From an uncultured Muribaculum sp. (GTDB taxonomy: Bacteria > Bacteroidota > Bacteroidia > Bacteroidales > Muribaculaceae), in assembly GCA_910578785.1 (NCBI GenBank), contig CAJTSJ010000002.1:62001-126000 (forward strand): a DNA stretch of 64,000 nucleotides, read 5' to 3'. Position numbers and translations under genes: made by a program. Positions 18,518 to 28,096 of the stretch are shown in pieces. How positions within the stretch are numbered: the stretch's first letter is position 1; each line of letters begins with the position of its first letter. Under the pieces are notes generated by a model. The model did no database searches. It was not told where the DNA came from and saw nothing but the letters and a program-made list of their open reading frames with translations.

Positions 18518-19789
18518 ATGACTGAAGCCACACTCAACAAACTCAGAATACTTGCGGAATCGGCGAAATACGACGTCTCGTGTTCGTCAAGCGGCACTGT
18601 GCGACGCGGGCGCAAGGGCGACGGAATCGGCAACACTGTAGGCGGTGTGGGCATCTGCCACAGCTTCGCCGACGACGGCCGGTGCATCTCGCTTCTGAAA
18701 GTGATGCTGACCAACGTCTGCATGTACGACTGCGCCTATTGCATCAACCGCCGCGGCAACGACATACCGCGCGCAACGCTTTCCGTGACCGAATTGGTCG
18801 ACATAACCATGGAGTTCTACCGCCGCAACTACATTGAAGGGCTGTTTCTAAGTTCCGGGGTGGTGCGCAATCCCGACTACACGATGGAACGCCTCGTCCG
18901 CGTGGCGCAGGACCTCCGCACAGTACATCGTTTCAACGGCTACATACACCTTAAAAGCATCCCCGGAGCATCGCAGGAGCTGGTGAACCGCGCCGGACTT
19001 TACGCAGACCGCATGAGCGTCAACATCGAGATTCCCAACGAGCAGTCGCTCAAGTATCTGGCGCCGGAGAAGAACTTCAGGAGCGTGTATGAACCGATGG
19101 GCTATATCCGGCAGGGTGTGCTCGAAAACAAGGAAGACCGCAGACGCATGCGCCACGCACCCCGGTTCGTTCCGGCCGGACAGAGCACCCAGATGATAGT
19201 CGGAGCGTCGCCCGACCACGACCGCGACATCCTGAAGCTGTCCGCCGCGCTCTACTCCACACCGACCATGCGACGCGTGTATTACTCCGGCTACGTGCCC
19301 GTCAACAGCTACGACCCGCGTCTGCCGGCACTGAAGCAGCCCCCGCTTGTGCGCGAAAACCGGCTGTATCAGGCCGACTGGCTCATGCGCTTCTATCAGT
19401 TCAGCGCCGACGAGATAGCCGACGATTCACATCCCGACCTTGAACTGGAGATTGACCCCAAACTGTCGTGGGCGCTCCGCCATCCCGAACAGTTTCCCGT
19501 CGACGTGAACAAAGCCGACTACGAGATGATTCTCCGCATACCCGGCGTGGGTGTAAAGTCGGCTACTCTTATAGTCAACGCCCGCAGGTTCCGCAGGCTC
19601 AACTCCGACCATCTCAAGAAGATAGGCGTGGTGATGAAGCGGGCCAGGTATTTCATCACATGCGGCGAGCTTCCTCGGCAGTGCGTGTCCGACGTATCGC
19701 CCGAATATGTGCGCAGGCAGCTTGTGGCGCTCCCTCGCGGCGCCAGGGAAGCCGACCCGCTTCAACTGACTTTCGACTTCGGCTCCTGA
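18518..19789 (+). CDS. Putative DNA modification/repair radical SAM protein with helix-hairpin-helix
   Basis: 423 residues. The N-terminal part carries the radical SAM cluster motif in the CX3CX2C form (TNVCMYDCAYC) followed by a TIM-barrel-like region (LFLSSGVV, NIEIPNEQSLK). Near residues 325-365 there is a helix-hairpin-helix DNA-binding motif (VDVNKADYEMILRIPGVGVKSA). This combination matches the family known as 'putative DNA modification/repair radical SAM protein', which is usually encoded next to a DUF4130 protein, exactly as seen here. The two genes overlap in TGATG, which points to translational coupling. The chemistry is not established for the family; binding to DNA is inferred from the HhH motif. 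Confidence 0.9.
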   Translation: MTEATLNKLRILAESAKYDVSCSSSGTVRRGRKGDGIGNTVGGVGICHSFADDGRCISLLKVMLTNVCMYDCAYCINRRGNDIPRATLSVTELVDITMEFYRRNYIEGLFLSSGVVRNPDYTMERLVRVAQDLRTVHRFNGYIHLKSIPGASQELVNRAGLYADRMSVNIEIPNEQSLKYLAPEKNFRSVYEPMGYIRQGVLENKEDRRRMRHAPRFVPAGQSTQMIVGASPDHDRDILKLSAALYSTPTMRRVYYSGYVPVNSYDPRLPALKQPPLVRENRLYQADWLMRFYQFSADEIADDSHPDLELEIDPKLSWALRHPEQFPVDVNKADYEMILRIPGVGVKSATLIVNARRFRRLNSDHLKKIGVVMKRARYFITCGELPRQCVSDVSPEYVRRQLVALPRGAREADPLQLTFDFGS

Positions 19790-20553
19790 TGATTGTATTT
19801 CGTTTCGACGGCTCATTTGACGGACTATTGACATCGCTGTTTGATGCCTACTGCCGCCGTCAGTTCCCCGACACACTCCTTCGGGATAGCGAAGTATTGC
19901 CCATGTTCTGTGATGAAGTGCATGACGTGGTCTCGGACGATGAAAAGTCCGGACGTGTATGGAAGTCGCTTGGCCGAAAGCTCTCCGCCGCCGCGCTGTC
20001 GGCCGTAGCCACAAGTTTTTTATGTGAAGACCCGGCATTTGACACGGTCCTTTTCCGCTATCTCCGAAAGGCCGTCGATTCGCCGGGCAGCATTGAAGGC
20101 GACTTTACCGACCCCGATGTCATCGAAGTCACGAGGATGGTGCGCCGTGTACGCTACGAGACCACGAGGCTCGCCCAGTTCGTGCGCTTCCAGAAAGCCG
20201 CCGACGGGACATACTTCGGCATGGTCGAACCGCTTTACAACGTCCTGGCCATTGCCGTAAAGCATTTTGCCGACCGTTTTTCCACCATGCGCTTCCTTCT
20301 GTACGACAAACGCCGCGGATTCGGATATTACTACGACGGCAACGAAGCCCGCCAGGTCACATTGCCCGACGAGCTGTACCATATAGCCACCGGTCGCCTG
20401 TCTGACGACATGATGGACTCCGACGAAAAGCTCTACCAGGACATGTGGCGCACCTACTTCAAAGCCATCGCCATAAAGGAACGGGCCAACCCGCGCAAAC
20501 AGCGCCAGGACATGCCCGTCCGCTTCTGGAAATATCTGACCGAAAAGAACTGA
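19789..20553 (+). CDS. DUF4130 / putative DNA metabolism protein paired with radical SAM
   Basis: 254 residues from the ATG at 19789, which overlaps the upstream stop (TGATG). It begins MIVFRFDGSFDGLLTSLFDAY, typical of the DUF4130 family that accompanies radical SAM/HhH proteins in many bacteria. The C-terminal half has aromatic and basic patches (RFLLYDKRRGFGYYYDG, MWRTYFKAIAIKERANPRKQRQDMP) with the conserved NPRKQRQDMP ending. Earlier in-frame ATGs lie inside the radical SAM gene and are unlikely starts. In some genomes a uracil-DNA glycosylase is fused to this family, which is why a DNA-repair role is suggested; none is visible here. It is convergent with the M16 peptidase gene, 6 bp away. 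Confidence 0.88.
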   Translation: MIVFRFDGSFDGLLTSLFDAYCRRQFPDTLLRDSEVLPMFCDEVHDVVSDDEKSGRVWKSLGRKLSAAALSAVATSFLCEDPAFDTVLFRYLRKAVDSPGSIEGDFTDPDVIEVTRMVRRVRYETTRLAQFVRFQKAADGTYFGMVEPLYNVLAIAVKHFADRFSTMRFLLYDKRRGFGYYYDGNEARQVTLPDELYHIATGRLSDDMMDSDEKLYQDMWRTYFKAIAIKERANPRKQRQDMPVRFWKYLTEKN

Positions 20554-20559
20554 CTCCGA

Positions 20560-21789
20560 TTATCCGAACGTGAGTATGGAGCACTTGTCAGGGGTCAGAT
20601 ATTCAGCGGCTTTCCGGATGTCGTCGGGTGTTATGCTGTTTATCCGCTCGATTATATCCTTGGCCTGTGGTGCATATCCGTTGAAGAGCGTTGAGCGCCC
20701 GGTCGATATGGCCAGTTGCTCGCTGTTGTCGCTGCCCACCGTCATCTGACCGATATATTGCTTTTTCGCGGCTTCAAGGGCGCGAGGCTTCATAGGACTC
20801 TCGGCCAGGCGCGACAGTGTGTCGAATACGATTCTGCGGCATGGCGCCACATGCTCCGGGTCGCACCCGAAGTAGATGGTCAGCTCACCGCAGTCGGTGA
20901 ACAGCGAGGTGTAGGAATCGACCGAATAGACATAGCCACGGCGTTCGCGCAAAGCCACATTAAGAAGCGAGTTCATGCACGGCCCGCCGAGTATGTTGTT
21001 CAACAATGCGAAAGCCCTCTTCCCGTCATCATACATTCCGGGTATGCGGGCGCCTATGATAGTGTGTGACTGATGGGTGTCGTGGTTGCGGAAGATGTCG
21101 AAAGGCGATGCCGTCGGCGGCACTTCATGCCTGATGTCGACCGTGGCATGGTTTAGCACCGACATATACCGTTCGACACATCTGAACACCTTGTCCGGCG
21201 ACGACGGACCCATGTAGAAAAACACCATGTTGCCCGGCGTATAGTATCTCGACAGGAAACCGCGGCATATTTCCGGCGTAAACGACGCTATTGTGTCGGC
21301 CGTGCCTAAGATATTGTGGCCCAAGGGCGAGCCTTGAAACAGCAAATCGTTGAAATCGTCAAAAATGGCTTCGGAAGGCGAATCCAGATATGAATCCACT
21401 TCGTCAAGAATCACTTCCCTCTCGCGTTCGATTTGTGCCGAGGGAAACCGCGAATTGCCTATAAGGTCGGCCATCAGCTCCACAGCACGCGGCAGATGGC
21501 CTGCGGGGAAACTGGAATGAAGCACCGTGACCTCCTCCGATGTATAGGCATTAAGGTCGCCGCCTACAGACTCCATACGGTTGATTATATGCCACGAACG
21601 CCTGCGGTCGGTGCCCTTGAATATGGTATGCTCGACAAAGTGCGCCAGACCGTATTGTTCGGGCGACTCGTTGCGGCTTCCGGCCTTTACGGCCAGACCG
21701 CAGTATTCCACCGGCGAATCGGCCCTACGGTGTACGACTCTAAGCCCGTTTACGAGCACGTGATAAGATAATATATTGTCTGGTGTCAT
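20560..21789 (-). CDS. M16-family zinc metallopeptidase (insulinase/processing-peptidase type)
   Basis: 409 residues, the size of a single-chain two-domain M16 protein. The inverted zinc motif HXXEH is present as HFVEH (His50, Glu53, His54), and the distal zinc ligand is probably Glu128 in EREREVILDEV. The second half carries the R-Y pair region (RERRGYVYSVDSY) that shapes the substrate site in active M16 enzymes. There is no signal peptide, so it should be cytosolic. A strong minus-strand promoter stands at 21946-21977, and a complete terminator hairpin lies in the leader (21876-21908), so expression is probably controlled by read-through or the gene is driven weakly from that promoter. Confidence 0.92.
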   Translation of the reverse strand: MTPDNILSYHVLVNGLRVVHRRADSPVEYCGLAVKAGSRNESPEQYGLAHFVEHTIFKGTDRRRSWHIINRMESVGGDLNAYTSEEVTVLHSSFPAGHLPRAVELMADLIGNSRFPSAQIEREREVILDEVDSYLDSPSEAIFDDFNDLLFQGSPLGHNILGTADTIASFTPEICRGFLSRYYTPGNMVFFYMGPSSPDKVFRCVERYMSVLNHATVDIRHEVPPTASPFDIFRNHDTHQSHTIIGARIPGMYDDGKRAFALLNNILGGPCMNSLLNVALRERRGYVYSVDSYTSLFTDCGELTIYFGCDPEHVAPCRRIVFDTLSRLAESPMKPRALEAAKKQYIGQMTVGSDNSEQLAISTGRSTLFNGYAPQAKDIIERINSITPDDIRKAAEYLTPDKCSILTFG

Positions 21790-21875
21790 CTTATGTTTGT
21801 GTTAGTAATGAAATTATATCCACAACGCCGTTGCCGGCGAAGATATACGGCCTAAGCCGTGGTTGGCATTGCTAC

Positions 21876-21908
21876 AAAAAAAAATTACTCGTCATCCCGA
21901 CGAATAAT
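21876..21908 (-). terminator. Terminator-like hairpin in the leader of the M16 peptidase gene
   Basis: Minus-strand stem ATTATTCGTC / GACGAGTAAT (21908-21899 with 21893-21884; one mismatch) with a 5-nt loop is followed by nine T residues (21884-21876). It lies only about 30 nt after the predicted transcription start, so it would end transcripts at about 64 nt before the M16 gene. It looks like an attenuator or the end of a small RNA. Confidence 0.65.
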
Positions 21909-21945
21909 CTTCTTACCTTAAATCTAATACCATGAAAAACTGAGA

Positions 21946-21977
21946 CAAAGTTACGGATACTTTCTGTATCCGCCAAA
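21946..21977 (-). promoter_or_regulatory. Strong Bacteroidetes promoter for the M16 leader
   Basis: On the minus strand TTTG (21977-21974) is followed after exactly 20 bp by TAACTTTG (21953-21946). Both elements match the consensus perfectly. Predicted start near 21939. Confidence 0.75.
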
Positions 21978-22036
21978 GGTTTAGATAAACATTTTTCATG
22001 GCGTTAACTTATTTTAAGCAAAAAGCTGTAATGCCG

Positions 22037-22175
22037 GTGCATCGGAGACGTTGTACCGACCTATATGAGATGCACATGGCGCGTCGGAGACGCGACCATA
22101 CGTTAAACCCCACAAATAGTTTGTGGGGTTTATCAGGTCGGACAGAGCCACAACGTCGGAGACGTTGCACCCATC
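22037..22175. repeat. Interspersed palindromic repeat, copy 1 (3' end of the A2M gene)
   Basis: Three sub-units share the core CGGAGACG. Unit A (from 22037) is a partial copy. Unit B (22078-22106, 29 bp) is built on the palindrome GCGTC-GGA-GACGC, and unit C (22150-22175, 26 bp) on AACGTC-GGA-GACGTT. B and C are identical, base for base, to 34190-34218 and 34281-34306. Between them is a perfect 12-bp hairpin (22105-22116 with 22120-22131), which differs in sequence from the central hairpin of the other copy. The element ends 14 bp from the stop codon of the A2M gene. Confidence 0.85.
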
Positions 22176-22189
22176 CTGTCAGAGCGACA

Positions 22190-25100
22190 TCATTCGCCGA
22201 CAGTCAAGGTCGTGCCTGACGAATGCGCCGATAGCGCCGGAGCATACTGGCTCTGCGCCGAGGCGATGCCGGCCGAGAATGTGCCCGCGTTGTTGACATA
22301 CATCTCGTAGCTCAGACGGTATGTGCCCTTAGGCAGATGAGTTATAAACATGTTGGTATAACTGTCGCGGTTCTCGCGGTAGAAGCAGATGCCTTCCGAA
22401 TAGATCGGCGCAGGAAGCTGTTCCACGGGTTCAAGGCAAGCGCCGCGGTCGTCGATTACGGCCACATAGTCCATGTCGCGGTTAGCGATAATTGTAATGT
22501 TGACCTGGATCAGGTCGCCCACCTTAAGTTCGTCGACCGATTCCCACTTAACGCCTTCGTCGGAGTTGACACGTCGATATAGCACCTTATCAATTGAGAG
22601 GTCGGGGCATGATGCGGCCTTGATGTCGGTCATGCGGTCACGGTATTGGGTGTAGACGGCTCCCCACGATGGAGTGTCGCCCGACTTTTCAACGGTAAGC
22701 TTGGCCGACGACGGCTTATACTGCGAGATGTCTTCGCGGAAATAGCCCAAAAGGCTGTCGACAGCTACCGGCTGTATCTGCTTGCCGCCGATGCGGACAA
22801 CGGCTCCCTGCGCCGGCCGGGTCCACTTGCTTCCGCTCAGAAGTATCGACGCCACAGCATCGGATGTCGACACCGAAGTGCCCCAATCCTTGGCTTCCTT
22901 CTGAAGTATGAGCCACTGGCGTATGAGGTCGATGTCCGCCGAACCGGAAACCACGTTTACAAACGCGTCAAGCACGAGTGAGGTGGCGCTTATTTTGCCC
23001 ATCGACCAGACAGTCATGTCGTCGAGCGACGGCCACCACATGCCACGTTCGGGCTTGGTGACGGCAAAGTCACGCAACGAGGCTATAATCTCCTTGGCCG
23101 CGGTCGGATAGTTGTTGTCGTTTAGAATCATCGCGTCTATGGCCTTGGCCGGTATGCCGCGCCGCTTCCACTCGCGCGACTCGACTCCAAGCGTGTTGGA
23201 CACGAAGTTCTTGATTGTAGCCGACATCTTCTGTTCGGGATAATAGCCACGGACCAGAACAAACAACGGACTTGTATACTTCGGATCCTTACGGTAAACC
23301 TTTTCAGTCTCCGCATCGTAGTAGCCTACAGCCTTGTCGAGCATCGACTTCAGCTCCTTGTTGTCGGGCAGATAGCCGAGACGCTTCAAGCGGCCCATCA
23401 TGGCAAGAATATTCTCGGTGACCCACATCGACGGCTGCTTGTACTGCTCGATCCAGGCCCATCCGCCGTCGGCGCATGCCAGCGATTCGAGTTTCTTGAC
23501 CGACTCGCTGTAAGTGCGGTTGATATTTTCAGCATCGAAGAGCAGGGCCAGACGCTCCATGCGTTCGGTCTGCGACTGTGCGTCCATCACCCACGGCGTC
23601 GAGCTTAGCAGTATGGTCTTGAGGTCGGAGTTACGCTGGAGCATAGACACAAGCGTCGAATCGCTCTTGTCCGACGAATTCCACATCCTGACGGCTTCAG
23701 CTATCGCAGGGTCGGTGCGCAGAACTCCGTCGGCTATGGCGGCGGAGAATATCGCAGCGGAGGCCGAAAGTGCATCATTGGCCTTGCTGTCGCGGATTCC
23801 GGGAAGCGCGGTCACGACATACCATGTCGGATTCTCGCAGAACTGCAGTGTGACACGGGCATCCTTGGGCATCTTAGGTAATTTCATGCTGAACTCCTTG
23901 GTGTCGGCCGACAGATAGAACGGAGTGGTCTCGATTACCGGCTCGATGGCAGAGAGCACGGGGATGATGGCCTGTTCGCCGTCAGAGAATCTGCCTACCG
24001 ACGATTTTACCCGGTAGCCGATCATGTTGCCGTCAAGCGGAGCTTCGATCCAGGTGCTTATTTTTGCCGACATAAGGGCGGCTATTGAATCTTCGTATGT
24101 CTCGGTGGCGATTACCTTGCCGGATGCAGGGTCAAATATTTCTACCGTCGACACGATAGTCTGCGCCGAGTCGGTGTTGTTCATGACCGACGACTGTACG
24201 CATGCGCGGTCGCCGTTGCGCAGGAAGCGGGGCAGATTGGGCTGCACCATTACCGGCTTGGACGCTATGGCCTCGCGTGTCAGGTCGGCCACCTCCATGT
24301 CGCGGTTGTAGGTGTAGGCACACAACTTCCATGTGGTGTTGGCGTTGGGCACGGTAAAGGTGAAATTGAGCGTGCCGTCGGCATCGGTCGTAAGCGTCGG
24401 ACGGAAGAACGCCAGAGGAGTCTCCGGCAGACGGTATTCGAAGTTGTCGGTGCCGTTTTCCCCGCCATCCATGTCATCGGTGGTTTCCGTGGCACCGGCA
24501 TCGGCACCCATTGCGGGCGAAGCGGAATCCATGGAGGCAAACGACATGCTCTCTTCGGCCACGGCATCCTCCATTTCGGCACTCTCCGCCTTTGCCATCT
24601 TCATATCGGCTGTCGCGGCCGAATTATAGGTACGGGCCAGACCGCGCACCATGATGCGGTGTTCCCTGACGTTGCGTCCCACTCCGTAGAAGGGGGGCAT
24701 CGATATGAAAAATTCCGGAAGGCCGATGACTGTACATGGTTTTGCACGGTAGCTCGACGACAGAATCTCGTTCAGACGGCGGAAGTCGGTCACATTAATA
24801 TTATAACGCATGGGCTGGCCCGACACCGGCGATATGCTGAATCTGCGCGTAGCCAGATTGTCGAGCGACTTGGCATACATGTCGAGGGCCACAGGAGCCT
24901 GGATTCCGCGGCCGGCGGCATCTGTCACACGGAACGTCCATGTCTCATTGTCGCCCGGAGTCAGACGGTCGCGGAAGCTCTCGACCGAAAGCTTGATTGA
25001 CTTGTCGGCTTCGGCCAGCGATATTTTCACATTCTCCTGGCTGTTGCGGTAGTCCGACGTGCACGACAGGGTCAGTGTCACATCGTCTACACCTTCGGGC

Positions 25101-27973
25101 ATATCATACTCAAACCTGTGCATTCCGGCAGGATATTTGATCCACCCCTGCTTTAGGAGTACCGAATCGGTATAGACCGCATAGCGCACATGGCTTTCCG
25201 CTCCGGTCACGCCCAGCAATACAGATGCACGGCGCGTGCCGGTCAGCTTAACGTTCTTTTCGGGTACCCACAGAGCCACATCTGTCAGCGGACAACGCTT
25301 GTCGGAAGGCTTATACAAAACGTGGGAAGTGGTGACGAATCTTGAGGCCAATGTCTTGTCGACCGGGGTGAAAATAAACGTGTATCTCCCGCTCGGCACT
25401 CCCGACAGGTCGGCCGTCGGATTGGCTGTCGACACAACTCCGGATGCAACCTCCCGGTTGTCGCCGCCACGGATCACATAGCGGACATCGGCCGTTATGT
25501 TCTTGCCCGACAGATCCGACATGGTCACTGCCAGATTGACCGGCGCGGAAGTGTTGATGATTCCGGGGAGTGTGGAATTTATGAGGTAAGGACGTCCCTG
25601 GGTGAAGGATGCCGATGTCGACTGGCTTTCGCCGGTTGACGACACAGCGGTAAGTTCGGCATAGAATATCGGGTCGGACACGGGCGACTGCTTCAACAGC
25701 GCCTCAGGAAGCTCAATGGTGAAGTCGCCTTTATCGTCTGTCATTACATCGGTCGAGTAGAACGAGTTGCCCCCGTTTACGCCGTTGCGCCACCAAGGGC
25801 TCCTGTAGGACGACTTGAGGTTTAGGTCGACCGAAGCCGACGAAACGGGAAATCCCGAATACGTCATGGCGCGGCCTTTCAGCGTGACACCGCCCTTGTC
25901 AGGAGCGTCGCGCACGATGTCGGTCACTTCGACATAATAGGTCGGAAGCTTATAGTCCGAAACAGTGAAATATACGTTTCCGGCCATGTTGCGCGTCGAC
26001 TTTTCCTGGTCGAGCAGGCGGAATTCGATGCTGAACTGCCCGGTCAGACCCTCCTTCGGAAGTACAAACGACCCTTCGGCGCGTCCCCAGTCGTCGGTGG
26101 TCACCTCAACTGTGTCGATACGCTCGTAGTTGGCATTGTGGAGTATGGCGCGGACTTTGAGCGACGGTTCAACGCGGGCACGGCCGCGGAGATAGCTCTG
26201 CGACACAATGTTCCAGCCCACGGTGTCGCCCGGATGGTATATGGCCAGGTCGGTCAGCGGACACACGCGGTAGACACGCTCTTTGTCGTACTGCGGATAC
26301 CACGACGAGTATATCGGGGAGGCAAAGCTGTCGTTGCCTTTCTTGGCGTAATATTGTCCACCCTTGTCGGTCAGTTTCACGACACCCTCCGAATCGGAAA
26401 TATAGGTCTCGGCCACTGTCCATGACCTGGAGTTGCTGTTCATACGGCTGACGGCGGCCTTGTCGACCGGAGCGCCGGTCTTGGGATTGACCACCATGGC
26501 CCAGCGTTCCTGACCGTATGTCATGGACTGCAGGGCAAGGTTGGTGCAGTGTACAAAAGAGTAAGAGTTGCCCATCTCGTTTTCGGTGCCGTCAGTGAAG
26601 GTCGGCACTACGATGTAGGCTCCGAGCTTGTCAAACGTGATTGTGGTGTCCATCTCGGCACAGAATGGCACCGTGCCGGAAGTCTTTATCCTTACGGTCT
26701 TTACGAGGGTGCGTTGTGTGCCTGACCGCATGCGGTAATAGTTGTCGCCCGTCCACGAATAAGGCACTTTATAGACCTTAAGGTCAAATTCCCGGGTGTT
26801 ATAGCCGGTTATGCTGATTTTGGCGGTTGCGCCGGGGACAACGGTCGACGGCAGACTAATGAACACGTGGCGGTGGGTCAGGTCGGCCACTTTGTTTTCC
26901 AGGCAACCGTTTGACCGGTAACTTGGATACGCGGCCAACTGCTTGCCTACCAGGCCGCAGTAATACTTCAGGTCGGCCGGATCGTTCGTGAAGCCGATGT
27001 AGTCGCCGGCCGCCAAGAGGGCTTCCGCCGCATAGGGCGAATTATGCCACTGCTTATAGAGGTCGATGAGGAGCCGGAACGTCTTAGGCGCAGGAGCCGG
27101 TTTCGACTTACCGCTGAGAGGGTCATGGTATTCGGCCTCGTCGTCCGACTGCCCTTCGTCGTAACCGAAATCCGACAGATGCGACGCGATAAATTTGATT
27201 CGGTTGACGTCGGCCCATATCATCGGAGCGGCATCATCGTGGTGGAACTCGATGAGCGACTGATACAGCTCCAGAATGCGCTTGTTCAGCGGCGACTGAT
27301 AAGTGAACTTCTCCTTGACATACACGTCGTGGGGCGTCAGCAGTCCGAATGAAAACAGGAAATGCCCGGCCTGTATGTTTTTTAAGATTTCGATGCTCTT
27401 ATACGCGGCGAAGTCGTAGAGAGTCGGGTAAAATATGAGGTTCTTCTTGTCCTGAAGGCCGCATATGCGTCCGTATTCGGCCATTGGAGCCTTCTTAAGC
27501 TCAGGGCTTTCCGACAGAGCCTTGTCGATATAGCTCAGTATCACCTGCTTGAACTGCTCGCCGCTCCACAGCTTGCAGTCGGCCGGTATAGGTTCAAGAG
27601 GCTGTTGACGGTTGTCATATACCCAACGGTCCTGGGTATATACATCGCCGTAGATGCTTGCCGCATAAAGATTGAGCAACGCCCTTACCGGGGCTCCGAC
27701 CCTCTTGTCCGAGGCCACGGAGTTGATGGTGTCGATGGCCACCTGGAGGCTGTCGCCGTCGCGCGCCGCCAGAAGCGCATCGTAGAGTATGGCCGAACGT
27801 GCGGCCTCTTTTGAGTCGCCGTCGGCAAGCGCCTCGGCCAGTTTCTTAAGCTCTTCGCGCGATTGCTGGGCCGGTTTCGAAAAGTCCGGCACGATGTCCT
27901 TGGGAGTCGCGCCATTGGATGCTATCGACATAGTGATAATTGCAGTCAGTAAACAGATGAATCTTTTAATCAT
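22190..27973 (-). CDS. Very large alpha-2-macroglobulin-family protein without thioester motif
   Basis: 1927 residues with an N-terminal signal peptide (about 1-21) but no lipobox, so probably periplasmic. The N-terminal about 350 residues are helical; then follow repeated macroglobulin-type beta-sandwiches (MG2-like AVVNPKTGAPVDKAAV, YHPGDTVGWNIVSQSYLRGR). An A2M domain at about 1165-1330 shows the family's FRPTLTTDADG and WKLCAYTYNRDM pattern, and the alpha/alpha toroid follows (about 1430-1780: GGWAWIEQYKQPSMWVTENIL). Bacterial A2Ms that trap proteases carry a CXEQ thioester at the start of the toroid; here that position has no cysteine-glutamine motif, as in YfaS-like proteins. It follows a Spy-like/anti-sigma/ECF cassette on the same strand, but a terminator separates them. 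Role in envelope protection is inferred. Confidence 0.88.
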   Translation of the reverse strand: MIKRFICLLTAIITMSIASNGATPKDIVPDFSKPAQQSREELKKLAEALADGDSKEAARSAILYDALLAARDGDSLQVAIDTINSVASDKRVGAPVRALLNLYAASIYGDVYTQDRWVYDNRQQPLEPIPADCKLWSGEQFKQVILSYIDKALSESPELKKAPMAEYGRICGLQDKKNLIFYPTLYDFAAYKSIEILKNIQAGHFLFSFGLLTPHDVYVKEKFTYQSPLNKRILELYQSLIEFHHDDAAPMIWADVNRIKFIASHLSDFGYDEGQSDDEAEYHDPLSGKSKPAPAPKTFRLLIDLYKQWHNSPYAAEALLAAGDYIGFTNDPADLKYYCGLVGKQLAAYPSYRSNGCLENKVADLTHRHVFISLPSTVVPGATAKISITGYNTREFDLKVYKVPYSWTGDNYYRMRSGTQRTLVKTVRIKTSGTVPFCAEMDTTITFDKLGAYIVVPTFTDGTENEMGNSYSFVHCTNLALQSMTYGQERWAMVVNPKTGAPVDKAAVSRMNSNSRSWTVAETYISDSEGVVKLTDKGGQYYAKKGNDSFASPIYSSWYPQYDKERVYRVCPLTDLAIYHPGDTVGWNIVSQSYLRGRARVEPSLKVRAILHNANYERIDTVEVTTDDWGRAEGSFVLPKEGLTGQFSIEFRLLDQEKSTRNMAGNVYFTVSDYKLPTYYVEVTDIVRDAPDKGGVTLKGRAMTYSGFPVSSASVDLNLKSSYRSPWWRNGVNGGNSFYSTDVMTDDKGDFTIELPEALLKQSPVSDPIFYAELTAVSSTGESQSTSASFTQGRPYLINSTLPGIINTSAPVNLAVTMSDLSGKNITADVRYVIRGGDNREVASGVVSTANPTADLSGVPSGRYTFIFTPVDKTLASRFVTTSHVLYKPSDKRCPLTDVALWVPEKNVKLTGTRRASVLLGVTGAESHVRYAVYTDSVLLKQGWIKYPAGMHRFEYDMPEGVDDVTLTLSCTSDYRNSQENVKISLAEADKSIKLSVESFRDRLTPGDNETWTFRVTDAAGRGIQAPVALDMYAKSLDNLATRRFSISPVSGQPMRYNINVTDFRRLNEILSSSYRAKPCTVIGLPEFFISMPPFYGVGRNVREHRIMVRGLARTYNSAATADMKMAKAESAEMEDAVAEESMSFASMDSASPAMGADAGATETTDDMDGGENGTDNFEYRLPETPLAFFRPTLTTDADGTLNFTFTVPNANTTWKLCAYTYNRDMEVADLTREAIASKPVMVQPNLPRFLRNGDRACVQSSVMNNTDSAQTIVSTVEIFDPASGKVIATETYEDSIAALMSAKISTWIEAPLDGNMIGYRVKSSVGRFSDGEQAIIPVLSAIEPVIETTPFYLSADTKEFSMKLPKMPKDARVTLQFCENPTWYVVTALPGIRDSKANDALSASAAIFSAAIADGVLRTDPAIAEAVRMWNSSDKSDSTLVSMLQRNSDLKTILLSSTPWVMDAQSQTERMERLALLFDAENINRTYSESVKKLESLACADGGWAWIEQYKQPSMWVTENILAMMGRLKRLGYLPDNKELKSMLDKAVGYYDAETEKVYRKDPKYTSPLFVLVRGYYPEQKMSATIKNFVSNTLGVESREWKRRGIPAKAIDAMILNDNNYPTAAKEIIASLRDFAVTKPERGMWWPSLDDMTVWSMGKISATSLVLDAFVNVVSGSADIDLIRQWLILQKEAKDWGTSVSTSDAVASILLSGSKWTRPAQGAVVRIGGKQIQPVAVDSLLGYFREDISQYKPSSAKLTVEKSGDTPSWGAVYTQYRDRMTDIKAASCPDLSIDKVLYRRVNSDEGVKWESVDELKVGDLIQVNITIIANRDMDYVAVIDDRGACLEPVEQLPAPIYSEGICFYRENRDSYTNMFITHLPKGTYRLSYEMYVNNAGTFSAGIASAQSQYAPALSAHSSGTTLTVGE

Positions 27974-28017
27974 GAGCCTTTTATGCTAATGTGTTAGTTG
28001 GTTAATCTTGTGTAAAA

Positions 28018-28062
28018 CAAAAAACAGACATATCCGGATTAAGGATAACATCTGTTTTTTTG
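28018..28062 (-). terminator. Rho-independent terminator after the Spy-like gene
   Basis: An imperfect stem (arms about 28024-28036 and 28044-28057) is flanked by an A run on one side and a T run on the other. On the minus strand it is followed by TTTTTTGTTTT, so it should end the ECF sigma operon before the A2M gene; it can also act in the other direction. Confidence 0.65.
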
Positions 28063-28096
28063 ATTTCGTTCGTTATGTCAATGTGCTTGCAGGTCT

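Larger units (their letters stand above)
21790..22189. other. 400-bp intergenic region: M16 leader plus repeat copy 1
   Basis: Nearest M16 is a leader with possible three-branched RNA structure (about 21820-21863 on the minus strand, including a GCAA-capped 5-bp stem), then the terminator-like hairpin, then the promoter, and finally the repeat. A reading frame from 21998 across the repeat has no protein-like features and is rejected as a gene. Confidence 0.6.

Noticed and set aside
21998..22219. Small plus-strand frame across the repeat at the A2M 3' end
   Set aside because: Its residues come from translation of the palindromic repeat; it overlaps the A2M stop and has a related but different frame in copy 2, so it is not a gene.
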